This document shows positions 52,678-64,000 of a stretch of 64,000 nucleotides of DNA, one piece after another. How positions within the stretch are numbered: the stretch's first letter is position 1; the number at the start of each line of letters is the position of its first letter. This DNA is from Skeletonema tropicum (lineage: Eukaryota; Bacillariophyta; Thalassiosirophyceae; Thalassiosirales; Thalassiosiraceae): assembly GCA_037178625.1 (NCBI GenBank), contig CM074134.1:2108001-2172000 (forward strand). The letters run 5' to 3'. The position numbers were made by a program, and so were the translations under genes. Under the pieces are notes generated by a model that made no database searches, was not told the origin of the DNA, and worked only from the letters and a program-made list of their open reading frames with translations.

Positions 52678-54277
52678 TCATTCTATGTCACTCCATACTT
52701 TTGGTTGATATAATGTCGGCTCAATCACAGATTCCTTCTTCATCGTCCCATCACCAGGCAATTCTGCAGCAACAATGTATTGATACTCTCTCGCAAAGAC
52801 AGCTCCAACCTTGGCAACCCTTGCAGTTCTCTTTACCAAATCATCCAGATTGTCTATATACTGCTTCTTCATATCTGATTGCAACACGTCAGATTCATCA
52901 ATCCAACTCTTGCCGCCATTGGTTGTCTCTCGAACATCATCTAGAGTTGGTAAGATTGGAAAGTGTACGGATGAGAATACACTGAGACCTAGACTGTCGA
53001 GGGATTTGTTGATGAAGGTAGCTGGCACGTTACGTGTTGGTTCTTCACCTCCCAGCTGTATATATATATATATTGAAACAAGTGAGTAATGAGATGGAAC
53101 AAGTCAGAAAGACGATCAATCCAGAAAGCTCTCATCAATGAAAGAAGATGGGTAAACTTGGAGCAAAGCCAGAACAGATACTCACCCGCTTTGCATCTTC
53201 AATCAGCTGCAAGATCTCATTGTAAACCTTCTCTGGTCCATCGACTTCCCCAATAGGTTCAATCCCAACAAAAAAGACAACACCACCCGGCTTCAGAAAC
53301 GATGTCACCTTCTTCATAATAGCCACCACCTCTTCATCTGTACCAGTCAAAGCTCCATTCGCAACAATCGTATCAAACTTTTGTTGACTAGAATCAAAGT
53401 CCAACTCCATCACTGTCGAAACCAACCACTTTCCATCTTCCAACACATCCCAATATGCCGATAGAATCATATGCTCCTCCTTCTTCTCCTTGGTCGGACG
53501 TACTCCCACATAATCCTCAATTGTAACGCCAAGCAAACAACACTCATCATCGTCGACTTCTGGATCATAATCATCTTGTAAATCGACACGACAGGGTTCC
53601 GTCTCCTCGTGCTGTACTATATCATTTCGATAGAAGATTGATGCCACCCAGGAAGGCTTGCCTCCAAATTCGGTACTACCATTCCACGATACAGAATACT
53701 CTGTCGAAATGTCCAATAACGAACCAAAAGTGGCATATTTATCTGTGCTAGCATCATCTCCATTTGGGAACTGATGTTGAATCAATGTCCGTTCGACATG
53801 ACGCTGCATTACTGTCGTGATCCCACCAACATTGGCCTCCATTTCTTGTAAGATTTGTTCGAGTGCTTCACGCATTTCGGATACTTGGTATATTTCGAGA
53901 GAGCTGAGGTGTTGGAGGAATGCTGGGTCTTCTCCGGGAATGTTATACATGTCATTATTGTGTCCAGAGGATGCTGCTTGTGGATTGTGCTTGTTGTTAT
54001 GTGTACCTCTATTCTGAGATGATTGCACTCGCTGTTTTGATGGTCTGCTGCTGTCATCAATATCAATACCAAGCCTAGCATTCAATTTGGCACGTAAATC
54101 CATACCTTCTTCATTGTCTCTAATGCTTCCTCCTCTTGTATCATCATTGTCATTGCCGTCACAGCCTCCTGGAGTTGAGCATACTTGATTGTCGGATTCC
54201 TTCGCGGATGTGAGGCAGATGCACCATATGATCAGCAGCGATAGAAGAGGTGTTAGGAGAGTTTTTGGGAGAACCAT
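52678..54277 (-). CDS. Secretory-pathway SAM-methyltransferase-like protein, two exons
   Basis: Exon 1 is 54277-53186 and exon 2 is 53055-52678; the 130-bp intron is GTGAGT...TATACAG with a (TA)n tract at its 3' end (489 residues). The first 26 residues (PKTLLTPLLSLLIIWCICLTSA) are a signal peptide, so the protein enters the ER. Residues 27-130 are Asn/Asp/Gly-rich. The later part has WLVSTVMELDFDSSQQKFDTIVANGAL followed by LKPGGVVFFVGIEPIGE, which matches the motif II/III end of a class I methyltransferase (acidic strand, FD-x-I-x-A-NGAL, LKPGG). The glycine-rich SAM motif I is not clear. A lumenal or secreted methyltransferase-like role is inferred, and activity is uncertain. Confidence 0.65.
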
Positions 54278-54986
54278 GTTGCTATTGTTTAAGAGTACTA
54301 TTTATCATTGCTCAGATTGCTCCATGACACTGCCTCCTTATTGGCACAAACGGAAAGCGGTGCGTTTGATGCGATGATGTTGAAAAAGATTTTTCGTGGA
54401 TATTGTTCGTGGCGGGCTGGATAGATTCTGTAAGCAGCAAGAATATAAGCGAATATTCGCGAATATGAGCGAATATTCGCGGATGTAAGCGAATATTCGC
54501 GGATATAAGCGAATATCCGCTTATATCCATGACGAGATTTCAGCGCGCCCAAACGTCGAAATCTTCCGAATATCGGAAGGTTTCAGAATAGTCGGCTATA
54601 TTGATCCAGAAACACACCTAACCCCCTCCGATCACCTTGCCTATGCATGATTGGCCGTTGGTTTGGTGCATTTTGGTCATATACTCGCTGTGTAGTGCCA
54701 TTTTCTATTTTTTTTTTTGCTTCAGCTAGTGGCCCGCTAGTAAAATTGCGAATTTTGAGTACCTACTGTGTGGACATTATCTGGAGTTAGGCGGACCTAC
54801 AATGCTTCCAACACACGTCTATGGCCCCCATTCGATGAGTTTGAGGCGTTGGGAAGTTATCAGGTTCGATTAGTTGCAAATAATAGCCGTACAAGTAACA
54901 CTATTTGCTACCGTTGCCCGTGGCAATAGTTTTTTGTTTATGAATCCTACTATGAATACTGCTATGCTACACAAACGCAATATCTC
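54278..54986. other. Intergenic with short tandem palindromic repeats
   Basis: This is the promoter of the methyltransferase-like gene, then repeats (54441-54528) and a 17-bp hairpin CTTCCGA-ATA-TCGGAAG at 54563-54579. No gene is seen. Confidence 0.4.
54441..54528. repeat. 20-bp self-complementary tandem repeat, four copies
   Basis: Units at 54441, 54461, 54481 and 54501 follow GAATATAAGCGAATATTCGC with one to three changes each; a partial fifth follows. Every unit contains GCGAATATTCGC, itself a palindrome. The array lies about 165 bp upstream of a start codon. Confidence 0.9.
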
Positions 54987-56278
54987 TCACGTGCCTTTCC
55001 CTGTTCTCTTTGGACGTCTTCTGACAGTGACCGGCACAGCTGGACGTTGTGCTGCACCTGGTGCCGCGGCAACACCGGTAGCAGAAGCGGCAGCAGATTG
55101 AATTGCAATCCCTCCTTCATCTGCCTCCATATCTTCTTCTCCGTCTCCGTCTGCACCTGGAGCGATTCCTCTCGCAATATTGATCAACTCAGATCTCCTC
55201 TTGCCAAGCACAGATCTCTGCCCAATTTGATGAGCGGCATTGTAGCAGGTCCATTTAGTCAACCTTTCCACATACTGAAATGAGCCATCGCCATTCATGA
55301 GAACATGTCCTGTTATCCATCACCGGAATCTTGGTGCTGAAGTACTTTGGATGCTTCGTGATGTCTTCTTTCTTTGGTGCCGAGAAGGAGAGGTATCGGC
55401 TGCAACCGTGACAAAAGTAGTCCGTCCCTCTACCACAGTTTGCACATGTCCGCTTAATTTCCTTCAACCGAGGCGTTGCACTAGCATTACCCCTTGCAGT
55501 ATTCTTCTCCTGTTGAAACTTAACAAGCTGTCCGTACGGGAACCCTAAACATAATTCACAGCGCAGCTGATGCGTTGGAGTATTGGCCTTCCCTCGATGT
55601 TTTGGAGTTTTGTTTGTCTTGCAAGTTGCAAAGGGCATCTCCACGGGGTTTGGTGTGTTGTTGGCGCGAGTGCTACGGCTACGTCCCTCTCCAGCACCAC
55701 TACTACTTCCATCGAAACTTTCTATAGGAAAGAACTGATTGATTTCATTCAAATCGTCATTTGTGAGAGTGGCTCCTTCAATACTATCCAGCCCAATTCC
55801 AGTATATCTTGAACTTTCTGCCCGCATCAAAAACGTGCCTATCATGTAATCCAAAGAATCTCGAACGAAGCACAGGCATTGTTTGCTCCACGTGCATGGA
55901 AGAGAGACGGATAGAAATCAAGGTCCTCTTTGGCTGTAAGCCATTGTTTACCCAGTTTGTGACGGTCTCGTGGAACTGCTTCTAAATATCTACTATCCTT
56001 GCCGTATACTATGTCCATGAAGCGATCCAAACCATCCGGGAAGGAACAACAATTCTTTTTTTGTTTGTTTCCAAGCATTCTCGATTGCAATTTATTCCAC
56101 TTTGGTGGTCAAGGTGCTGTTCCATCGGGAGGATGCTCGTCACCAACACCGTCCTCATCATCGGAGAGGTACTCTCCTGAAGATCATCCTCGTAACACAC
56201 ATCAGAATTTCTACCGTAGACGTCCTCGTCAATGACAGAAGCAGCGCCCAAGTGGCTGGTAGCACGCAATGCATTCAT
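54987..56278 (-). pseudogene. Frameshifted transposase remnant with C-terminal zinc ribbon, possibly PiggyBac-like
   Basis: Pieces read 5' to 3' on the minus strand as: MNALRATSHLGAASVIDEDV (from 56278), LQSRMLGNKQKKNCCSFPDGLDRFMDIVYGKDSRYLEAVP (about 56090), SLDYMIGTFLMRAESSRYTG (55854), RCELCLGFPYGQL, TCANCGRGTDYFCHGC and finally FQYVERLTKWTCYNAAHQ (55298 frame). At least two frameshifts separate them. The late C-x2-C...C-x2-C ribbon followed by an FxCYxxxH-type tail resembles PiggyBac-type transposases of diatoms. No catalytic triad was identified and the assignment is tentative. Confidence 0.45.
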
Positions 56279-56283
56279 GACGA

Positions 56284-56592
56284 CGTGTGCACAGGCAACA
56301 GGAGAGGGAAATGAAGATTGAGGATGACATCAGAAGAGCTTAAAGACAGTTCAACGAAGATTATTTGCTTGAGTTTGTCAAAGTCGATGAGTCTGAGCAT
56401 TTGGAGACGGTAGCTACGGAACAAGCCAGTAAGATGCAAGTCATGCACACTTTAATGAAAGAATTCGCCAATCAATAGTCTGAACAGCAATACGAAAGAG
56501 ATTTTGAACGTCCTGATTATGCACTGAAGACGACGTCGTAGTGCGAGGGTGACTTCATGTATTGCAGTGATGATGAAGAGGATGATGACTAA
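56284..56592 (+). pseudogene. Short broken ORF of unknown family
   Basis: One plus-strand frame reads REMKIEDDIRRA, stop, RQFNEDYLLEFVKVDESEHL...KMQVMHTLMKEFANQ, stop (56476-56478), SEQQYERDFERPDYALKTTS, stop (56539-56541), CEGDFMYCSDDEEDDD, TAA. The amino-acid make-up (charged helices, acidic end) is protein-like, and three stops interrupt a single frame. It looks like a decayed gene or transposon ORF. I recognise no family. Confidence 0.35.
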
Positions 56593-57275
56593 ACCTCATG
56601 CAAGTGCACATTTTGAAGATATATTTGTAGATGTAATGCGCAGTATTGGTGTGTTTCAGTTGCAATAGTATCTTCTCCTCGTCTATTACCAATCAAGCCA
56701 TGTATTGTTTCTTAAAGAATAATAATATCATTCCCAGATCAATAATTTCAGGTCCACATAGCACCAGCAGACTATGACGGTCGATTAGTGCCCAAAATAC
56801 GGCAGCGATCCTCGATTACATAGTCTGTAAGCTATCCAATGGGCCATCAATCGGTCTATGGGAACACTAGGAACATGATACGTTGCTCTATCAAAGATCG
56901 GTGATTTTTACGAAGTAGGCAAGATGTCCGTACTTGAAGCGGCATTACGACCACAAAGACTGATACCAAGTGAAATAGCGCCAGCACCCGTCGAATATAT
57001 AGATCATGGGCTGTCCATAGAGCCCTCACTCGGCTTGTGAGGAAATGTGTAACATAGTGAAACTACACACCGAACATGGTTGTTTTGATGATCTTTGTGA
57101 TGGAGGCTGAAAGAGCCGGCGCGCCAAAACTAAAACGCCGTTTTGTACCCCCTCGATCGATGCAGTATGACAAAAAATGGTAGTATTTAGCTAAAAAGAC
57201 CTCTTTGATCTTATTTTGGGCGAGTTTTGGGGTGTATATAACGTTTTTCCAAAATCTTCCGAAAATCGGAAGATT
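56593..57275. other. Intergenic, no gene seen
   Basis: The right end is a near-perfect palindrome AATCTTCCG-AAAA-TCGGAAGATT (57252-57275) similar to the one at 54559-54583, and the hAT element starts in its last base. Confidence 0.4.
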
Positions 57276-58055
57276 TAGCGTAATGGAATTTCACCATTTT
57301 TGGAGGGGGTTGAAAATTGCAGGTTGAAATTTCAGAAATTTCAGAAATTTCAAGGGATTAAATTTCACTCTAGCTTATCCTGAGATAGTCGTAATACTTT
57401 GCACTCTGCAGTCAACACATCACTCTAAGAGAGACTGTCAGCAAGCTTCTTTCCAAGCATCTTCTTCGCATCCATGATATGACGGAGGTTTTCCTTCCCT
57501 CGAAGAAGTGCAACACCAGTTGGATCCTTCATCCTATTCCTATCCTTCACAAGAATGCTGTTCTTCAGAGGTTTGGCCCTACGCTCACAATCCATCGATC
57601 CGACAGTTCCCATAGACATTAGAGGCTTAGCAACCAATCGATAGAAGTCAGATGATCCTGCATAACATTCAAACCACGTGATGCGACCAGAAATAGCACC
57701 AGTTGATTCCACATACTGTACCACATTTTTGATACTAAAAGACTTGTTGTTCTGTTGCAGCTGTTCCAAAGATGGAAGCGATGGAAGTGGAACGTCAAAA
57801 GAATGAAACCAGTCATTGTTTTGAGTATCAAAGTCCTCAAAATCCTTTTTAACTCTCCTCCGCATCTCATCAGAACCATCTTCACCCAAAGGCACATACC
57901 ACTCGATCATCTTCCTTACGAGCGCAGCCTTGTTAGTCTGCAGGTAGAACAACTCCCTCCACACACGAGAGTTTGGGTCACAGAGGAAACACATCAAGTG
58001 ATGGTGCGTGGTGTTCTTTGGGGTTTGGTGGTTGGTGGAATGAAGGGTCTTAGGT
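57276..58055 (-). mobile_element. Second hAT-family copy, right end lost in the assembly gap
   Basis: It starts with the same TAGCGTAATGGAATTTCACC tip as the copy at 51269, and the first 335 bp are the same. From 57611 on it keeps transposase sequence that the other copy lacks. The last 55 bp before the gap equal 52040-52095, which in the other copy lies about 150 bp from the right tip. So the right end should be about 150 bp into the gap. The flanking 8 bp at the left are GGAAGATT. Confidence 0.8.
57425..57994 (-). pseudogene. hAT transposase C-terminal part
   Basis: The ATG at 57994 opens MCFLCDPNSRVWRELFYLQ and continues for 189 residues through WFECYAGSSDFYRLVAKPLM to MGTVGSMDCERRAKPLKNSI and the hAT-dimerisation-like end. 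It lacks the N-terminal zinc finger and the catalytic region, which are absent from this stretch; the ORF begins where the conserved 5' segment is fused. It is a truncated, presumably inactive transposase that could still dimerise. Confidence 0.6.
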
Positions 58056-58555
58056 NNNNNNNNNNNNNNNNNNNNNNNNNNNNNNNNNNNNNNNNNNNNN
58101 NNNNNNNNNNNNNNNNNNNNNNNNNNNNNNNNNNNNNNNNNNNNNNNNNNNNNNNNNNNNNNNNNNNNNNNNNNNNNNNNNNNNNNNNNNNNNNNNNNNN
58201 NNNNNNNNNNNNNNNNNNNNNNNNNNNNNNNNNNNNNNNNNNNNNNNNNNNNNNNNNNNNNNNNNNNNNNNNNNNNNNNNNNNNNNNNNNNNNNNNNNNN
58301 NNNNNNNNNNNNNNNNNNNNNNNNNNNNNNNNNNNNNNNNNNNNNNNNNNNNNNNNNNNNNNNNNNNNNNNNNNNNNNNNNNNNNNNNNNNNNNNNNNNN
58401 NNNNNNNNNNNNNNNNNNNNNNNNNNNNNNNNNNNNNNNNNNNNNNNNNNNNNNNNNNNNNNNNNNNNNNNNNNNNNNNNNNNNNNNNNNNNNNNNNNNN
58501 NNNNNNNNNNNNNNNNNNNNNNNNNNNNNNNNNNNNNNNNNNNNNNNNNNNNNNN
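58056..58555. other. Assembly gap of exactly 500 N
   Basis: A round number of N implies a scaffold gap of unknown real length. It hides the right end of a hAT copy and the 3' end of the kinesin gene. Confidence 0.99.
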
Positions 58556-61500
58556 CGGGGCGGCTTCTTTGTCGTGGTGTCCCGAGATTGCTCCTCCCGA
58601 GGATTAAGAGATGAAGATTTCAACGGCTTGTTCCGTTTGGGTTTCCTATCGCTAGACTCCGATGACGATGAATCACTTGATATCTTTTTGTGAGAATTGC
58701 TGCGAGAATTTGGTCGGCTTGACTGTATTGGTGGACTTCTTCTTGATCTTGTTGTTGATAGAGAACTCGATCTCGAGCCAGTGGAGTTTGATCTCTCTGC
58801 GATCATGTTCTCACGAAGCCTTGACGTCTTGGTTGTTCTTAAATGCATAAGACGTGTCTTCTCGTTCATCCATGCTTCAATGCGGTGAGAATTGTCTAAC
58901 ATGGACTTGACTACTTCGCTGAGCATATCTGCGTCATCAATTTCTCCTTCATTTTCTTCCCACACAGTGAGACGCTGGCGTAATGCCTCAAGCTTAGATA
59001 CAAACATGGATTGCATCTGTTTTCTGTATCGCTCTTCTTCCAGCAGCGACTTGCTATTTGCTTTCTTGGTCAGAAGCCGCTGCTTGTCCCCAGCCTTTTC
59101 TTCGAATTCGGAGAGTTTTGCATCCAGTACGTTTAGCTCGCTGTTCAGTGACATTATTCCATTCTTCGCATCTTGTTTCTTCTTCAGACGCTCAACCTCT
59201 TCTTGAATTCTCTTCAACTTCATTACACGAATGCGGAGTGATCGTTGAATATTTGTGGCTTCAGCTAGTGACTTGTGCACCCATTCCTCTACCCCAGGAG
59301 GACACTCGCTGATGATATGATCAAATGGACTTGCAGTCGTCACCTGGAGCTTTGTCGTCGAATCTTCGAGTTCGCCCCAGAAAGTCCCGCGCTTAGACGA
59401 GGAGACGTTCAATCCTTCCCAGAGAACAGTAAGGGTTTCAACTTCGCTTTGAGCGACTGCTTCCGCTGCCTCATTCAGCATCCGCATCTCATCAATGCAT
59501 GCTTTCGAATATTCCTTTGAGAGGGGAGGCAAGTGCTCCAGAGCTTCCTGTAAACTGCGGGAAAAATCCTGCGCATTCATCATGCCACAACCCTCGGCGG
59601 TAGCAAGTAGCGCTCCGTGTGACTCATCAATCACAGCTTTGAGTGTTTCTGATAGCAGCTGCCTACCGTGGTTGATTGCTTGCAGGGTATGAAGCATTAG
59701 AGTGAGATGATCTGAAAAAGATTTATTCACGAGGATGCTCCCTTGTCGAAACAGTGCACTGTAAACCATATTCGCATCGCTCTCATTCCACCAAACAGGT
59801 ACGCCCTGTTTTCGCTTCCTTAGCCCATGCGCGATAATTGATGGTAGTTCATTCCTCCCCACGTGCATTTCCTTCGACATAGAACGTAGACTGTCGCACT
59901 TTTCAACATTAGACAATAGCCTTTCTGATTGCATTAGCTTCATCTTCTTGATATCCCTCTCACAATTGTCCAAGAATGTCTCGGAGAGACTTCCTGCTTT
60001 TACTTGAGGGATTTTCGTTGTTTGTGGATCATCGGTAGCCGCACTATCCTCATTGATAGTCTCTAATCCACTTATCATTGCCTCTACATTCTGTAGCAGT
60101 TTTGCTCGTCCTTCTCTGGATGATGCCAGACTTACTCGTTGTTGTGTTGTGATAGAATGCGGACGTGCTCGCTTCGGCTCCGCTTTAATGTTACTGTGTT
60201 GCATTAATTGTCTGAGATTGTCACTGAGAATAATGTCACCAAAATCAGATGACAGCTTGGTTGCATCATTCAGAAGACGTGCTCTCCTCTCAGTGGCATC
60301 ATCAAATAATGGTTGAATTTTGCGAAGCTTGGATTGAAGAGAAATTAATTGATTGCTGAGGGAAATACCAACTGTGGCCGGTAACTGAACCTCCATGCCA
60401 AGCGCGGCATGCATTTGAATGAGACTTTTTTTCAAACTGTCGACTTGCTGGCCCTTTTGATCACGCTGTGTCTTGGCGTCGTCGAGCATTCGGGCACAAG
60501 CATCTTCAACGCAGTGCTCAAGCCTTTCCCTAACAGTGTCTCGTTCCTCCCTTGACATACCGATAGCTGCCATCACTTCCTGGAGCTGACGAAGCATTTG
60601 CGCTGTCTCGTCTGTCGATTCAGTTAACTTTTGCTGCGATCTCAATAGGGCTAATTGCTCCTCCACTTTGGAGTGTTGCTCTTTCTCCATTGAAAGTTCG
60701 TCACGTGTCTTTTCGAGCTCAGTCAGTGCCGACACCTTGTCCGCAAGACAAGCCTCGACTTTCTCGTTCGCTAGGCCGACTTCTTGTTCCAAGCTGTGGA
60801 CGAATTCAACAAGATCAGATTCATTGTCTTCCGATGACATGAGCTTCTTACGCCTTTCCAGGCTCTTCGTTAGTGCATCAATTTTCTCGTTTTGCATCAT
60901 AATTTCATTCTCAAAGCTGCGCAGTGTTGAATCTTTCCTCAGCAAGGCGTCCTTCGTATTCCTACGTTGCAACTCTGTCGTATAATATGAATCCAATAAA
61001 TTCCAAAGAAGAGTTCGTAGTACAGGACCATCGAGTTTGGCTATCATCTTCAAAGCTGAACCATTGCCGATTTTTGTATCTTCGTCAGATGCATCTTCTT
61101 CAATGGACGGATATTTTGATCGCAACTGATCAAGATCATTCTCTACTAGCTCAAGTTTCAACTGGAGCTCTTGAACAGTCTCTTCGTGTTCCTTGATTTC
61201 GAACAGAACATCTTCTACCACACTTGTATTTGGGTCCGTATTGTTGTATTCTCGTTTCCAAGTGTTGATTACCTTTGCTTCCTTGGCAAGCAACTGCATT
61301 AACTCACCATGCTCAATAACCTTGGCTGTATATGCTTCTTTGGTTTGTGCAAAGCTTACTCTGTCTGCCACAGTCTTCTCTAACAAGAACTTGAGAGAGT
61401 CCATCTCTTGATTCACTGGTGCAAACTGTTCCATACCCTCAAGATCACGTTGCACAGTATTGCCATGAACCCTTGATTGACGAGAGCTTCTACCATTGTT

Positions 61501-63867
61501 GCTCATATCAGTCCTGCGTTTCGTAAGAAGACGCATGAGATGTGTCTCCGTCTGCTTCAGTTTGTCAGAAAGCTTCCCACATTGAGACCGACTTCGCTCA
61601 AGGTTAGATTTGTACTTGTGGACCTCCGATTCCATCTTTGATATTTTCTTATCGGCAGTCCGTTCTTTTCGCTTCAACGCTTGAATCTCTCGTGTTTTCT
61701 GGTTGGTAAATTCTTTGTGCTTTGCAGCAGCATCCTTCTGCTTCTTGATCAAGGCTACTTTGCCATGTTTCAGCTCCTGGATCTTACGCTCAAGAGCTTT
61801 ACACTTTTGCACCTCTTGCTCGGCCTTTCGATACATCTGCTGATGCTTTCTCGACTCTGACCGTGCACGTGCCAGATTTTCTTCCACCTTCTTCAACTTC
61901 TTCTTGATTAGATTGGAGCATCCCTTTGTAGGATCGACCTGTGCTTGATCTAACTCCTTTGCAAGTGCCATCTTCTCAGATTCCAAACTATGGACATCAC
62001 ACATCAATTGTTCGTACTTGTCCTTCATGCTACGGTACACTTTGAGATTCTCACGGAGTTGCAGCAAACGGTCCTCTTGCGCAACAATTTCGCCTTCCAT
62101 ATCAACAAGTTTCTCTTGGTCATCTCGTTGCTCAATGCTGAATTTGTGGTCGTGATGCTGCAGCTCAAGAAGTTGATCAATGAGTTGCATATCCTCTTCT
62201 GGATTGACATCCAAGATCAAGGCGTCGAAGTCATCTTGACTCTTGGCATGGTCCATGGCAAATCTGGATGATGATTTCGTAGAGGTTGTCGCTGCAAGAG
62301 GCTTATTTGAACTTGCACTTGCGCCACTACTTAACGATGGCGTATTAGTGGGTAAAATTGACGTTCTTGACGTAATGGGATGCAGCGGAGGAGGAGAAAT
62401 GGAGTGAGCTGGCAGCGACATGGCAAGATTGGAACTGGCACCACTGCCACCACTCAATTCAGCAACCTTTTCATCAATTTTTGTCATGTAACAAGTTACA
62501 TCTTCGCGCTTCAAAAGGTCCTCATTAACTTCACCAATACCACTTTCTTTTGCAGGCGTATCCCCTTCCTCTGTGAATCGCTGCTTGATTAATTCACACT
62601 TGAGTACGTTGGTAAGAGAACGAAGTCGCTGCAATTCCAATGCGGTAGCATCCACATTACGAGTTGGTGCATTCTTGATGTTTCTTGCACGGTTGGCATA
62701 TTGTAGAGTAGAGAGCGTCTCACTAGCATTGGTATCAGATGGAGAAACACACGCCAAGAATAGCGTTTGGCTGTTGCCACCCAATGCATCCTGTAGAAGA
62801 CGCGTCAACTTCGATTGTCGGTAGGGTACATGGACCTTTTCACCCCTAGCAATTCTATCTTCATCCGCAAGAGCATTGATCACATTCCCCAATGCCAACA
62901 GTCCTTCATTGATTTTAATTCCTTCTCTGGCACGTTCACCCTCTGCTCCAGTCTTCTTCATCCGTTCACTCCCCGCCAAGTCCACAAACGTAAAGCGTGA
63001 TGTCGACGTTACATCCACTCCTTCTGCACTACGAGTAGTCTGCTGCAAATTCACCATAAACACCGCATGTGAACGACTCGAAGTGCGGTTCATCAACGTC
63101 GAAGCAGTTGTCCGATTCATCGTCCCTTGATTGAGAATACGCATCGCTTCTGCGTCGGATGTTACTGGAGTTTCTTGCAATCCCTTGACGATTACTACAC
63201 CGCTGGAATCTTCCCGTATTGGGAGGCATTTACGATCATCATCCATTAAATCATGTATATCTTCGCCGTAGACTTCCAAAAAGGAAGCAGAGAGTTGAAA
63301 ATTCATTAGCATGTCCTCGCCTGTTGCCTCCTCTGAACAATCTGTATCGACATTATTATTATTGACCGACTGTCTCCCAGATTGTCTCCGCTGTCTCAAA
63401 ATCCGTTCTGTTGATGCCTTACGTTGTGTCAATAATGAAAAGATGTCACTCATAAACCTCGGTATCAGTCCATCGTTTTCGTTCAATATATTGTCCGACA
63501 TATCTGGAGGATGATGATGATGCAGACTACTACTATTACTCTCCTCACCAACAACCGCACGTTCATGAGCCTCACTTCCCATTGTGTACGTCTTACCACT
63601 CCCTGTCTGACCATAGGCAAGCACCGTCGCATTAAACCCACTCAAAAACGCATCCAATAACGGCGGAGCGACATCCCCATATAAATCGGATTGGGTGATG
63701 GATTCGTGAAAGACGGAATCGTAAGTGAATTGCCGTCGGTTGGAGATGGAGACGGTTTGGTGGAGGGTGTCGCTGTGGATGACGGGGCGGCCGTTTTCGG
63801 AGGTTTCTTTGGAGGTTAGGGGGCGGATGCGGACGCCTACTCGGACTTGAGAGGTGCTGTCTGACAT
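58556..63867 (-). CDS. Kinesin-4-like motor protein, 3' partial
   Basis: From the ATG at 63867 the frame runs 1770 codons to the gap. The N-terminal motor (about 7-400) has AYGQTGSGKTYTMG (P-loop, about 85-98), NRTSSRSHAVF (switch I), FVDLAGSERMKKTGAEGERA (switch II) and YRQSKLTRLLQDALGGNS. The end of the motor, LQYANRARNIKNAPTRN, is characteristic of kinesin-4 (KIF4/KIF21, chromokinesins). Long coiled coils follow from about 560 to 1500 (LERKIQELKHGKVALIKKQK and many others). The tail near the gap is Ser/Arg-rich. The motor moves on microtubules; kinesin-4 members act in the spindle midzone or on chromosomes. Any frame continuing across the N run joins hAT sequence and is an artefact. The true C-terminus is unknown. 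Confidence 0.9.
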
Positions 63868-64000
63868 GGTGGAGCTGTTGTTATTGTTGCTGAGATACTA
63901 CTGTTGGTGTGGCGGTGTCATGGTCATGGTGAGGTCTAAAAAATAACGGATGCTTTTTGAATGCTTTTTTGATTTTGTCGCTAAAAAATAACCCTAAATA
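63868..64000. promoter_or_regulatory. Upstream region of the kinesin gene
   Basis: Only 133 bp are present. An AAAAAATAAC word occurs twice (63938 and 63982 area). No promoter element is certain. Confidence 0.3.

Noticed and set aside
57755..58693. Long plus-strand frame across the gap
   Set aside because: It consists mainly of N and antisense sequence of hAT and kinesin.

Overview
The window is nuclear DNA of a stramenopile, most likely a centric diatom of the Thalassiosira/Cyclotella/Skeletonema type. The evidence is: intron-poor genes with short GT-AG introns (about 60-130 bp), a plastid preprotein with a signal peptide followed by a diatom-style AFAP cleavage motif, helicase-associated (HA) domain proteins, a diatom-like Ty1/copia element, and long Asp/Ser/Asn-rich disordered tails. 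No species can be named from the sequence alone. I found no rRNA, tRNA or CRISPR array that I would defend.

Layout. 1-11.2 kb: the 3' part of a START-like protein, a small Cys-rich secreted-type gene, a plastid-targeted [2Fe-2S] ferredoxin-like gene, a two-exon protein kinase, a PP1 inhibitor-3 (PPP1R11/YPI1) homologue and a three-exon uracil phosphoribosyltransferase. 11.2-20.2 kb: a large mitochondrial-type aldo/keto-reductase-like gene, a tandem pair of four-exon HA-domain genes separated by a 364-bp foldback MITE, and a type II membrane sulfotransferase. 22-30.7 kb: a decayed tyrosine-recombinase retrotransposon with split direct repeats (A1...B1-A2-B2), itself invaded by a 1-kb cluster containing three perfect palindromes. 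33.2-44 kb: an SPX-domain/protein-kinase fusion, a PH-domain-containing type III phosphatidylinositol 4-kinase and a diphosphoinositol-phosphatase-like Nudix hydrolase, all on the minus strand. 45.1-49.6 kb: an apparently intact Ty1/copia element with identical 178-bp LTRs and a 5-bp target duplication. 51.3-58 kb: two hAT-family deletion derivatives and decayed transposase fragments around a SAM-methyltransferase-like gene. 58.6-63.9 kb: a kinesin-4-like motor whose 3' end lies in a 500-N gap.

How the genes relate. Most cellular genes here are independent housekeeping or signalling genes. The exception worth attention is the 33-44 kb block, where a predicted inositol-pyrophosphate sensor (SPX) fused to a kinase, a PI 4-kinase and a Nudix enzyme of the type that cleaves inositol pyrophosphates lie close together. 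The other strong signal is mobile-DNA mechanics: the copia element carries, directly next to its 5' LTR, a 14-nt sequence perfectly complementary to a site inside its own LTR. This suggests self-primed reverse transcription. Coordinates of spliced genes were set by eye from GT/AG sites and protein continuity.
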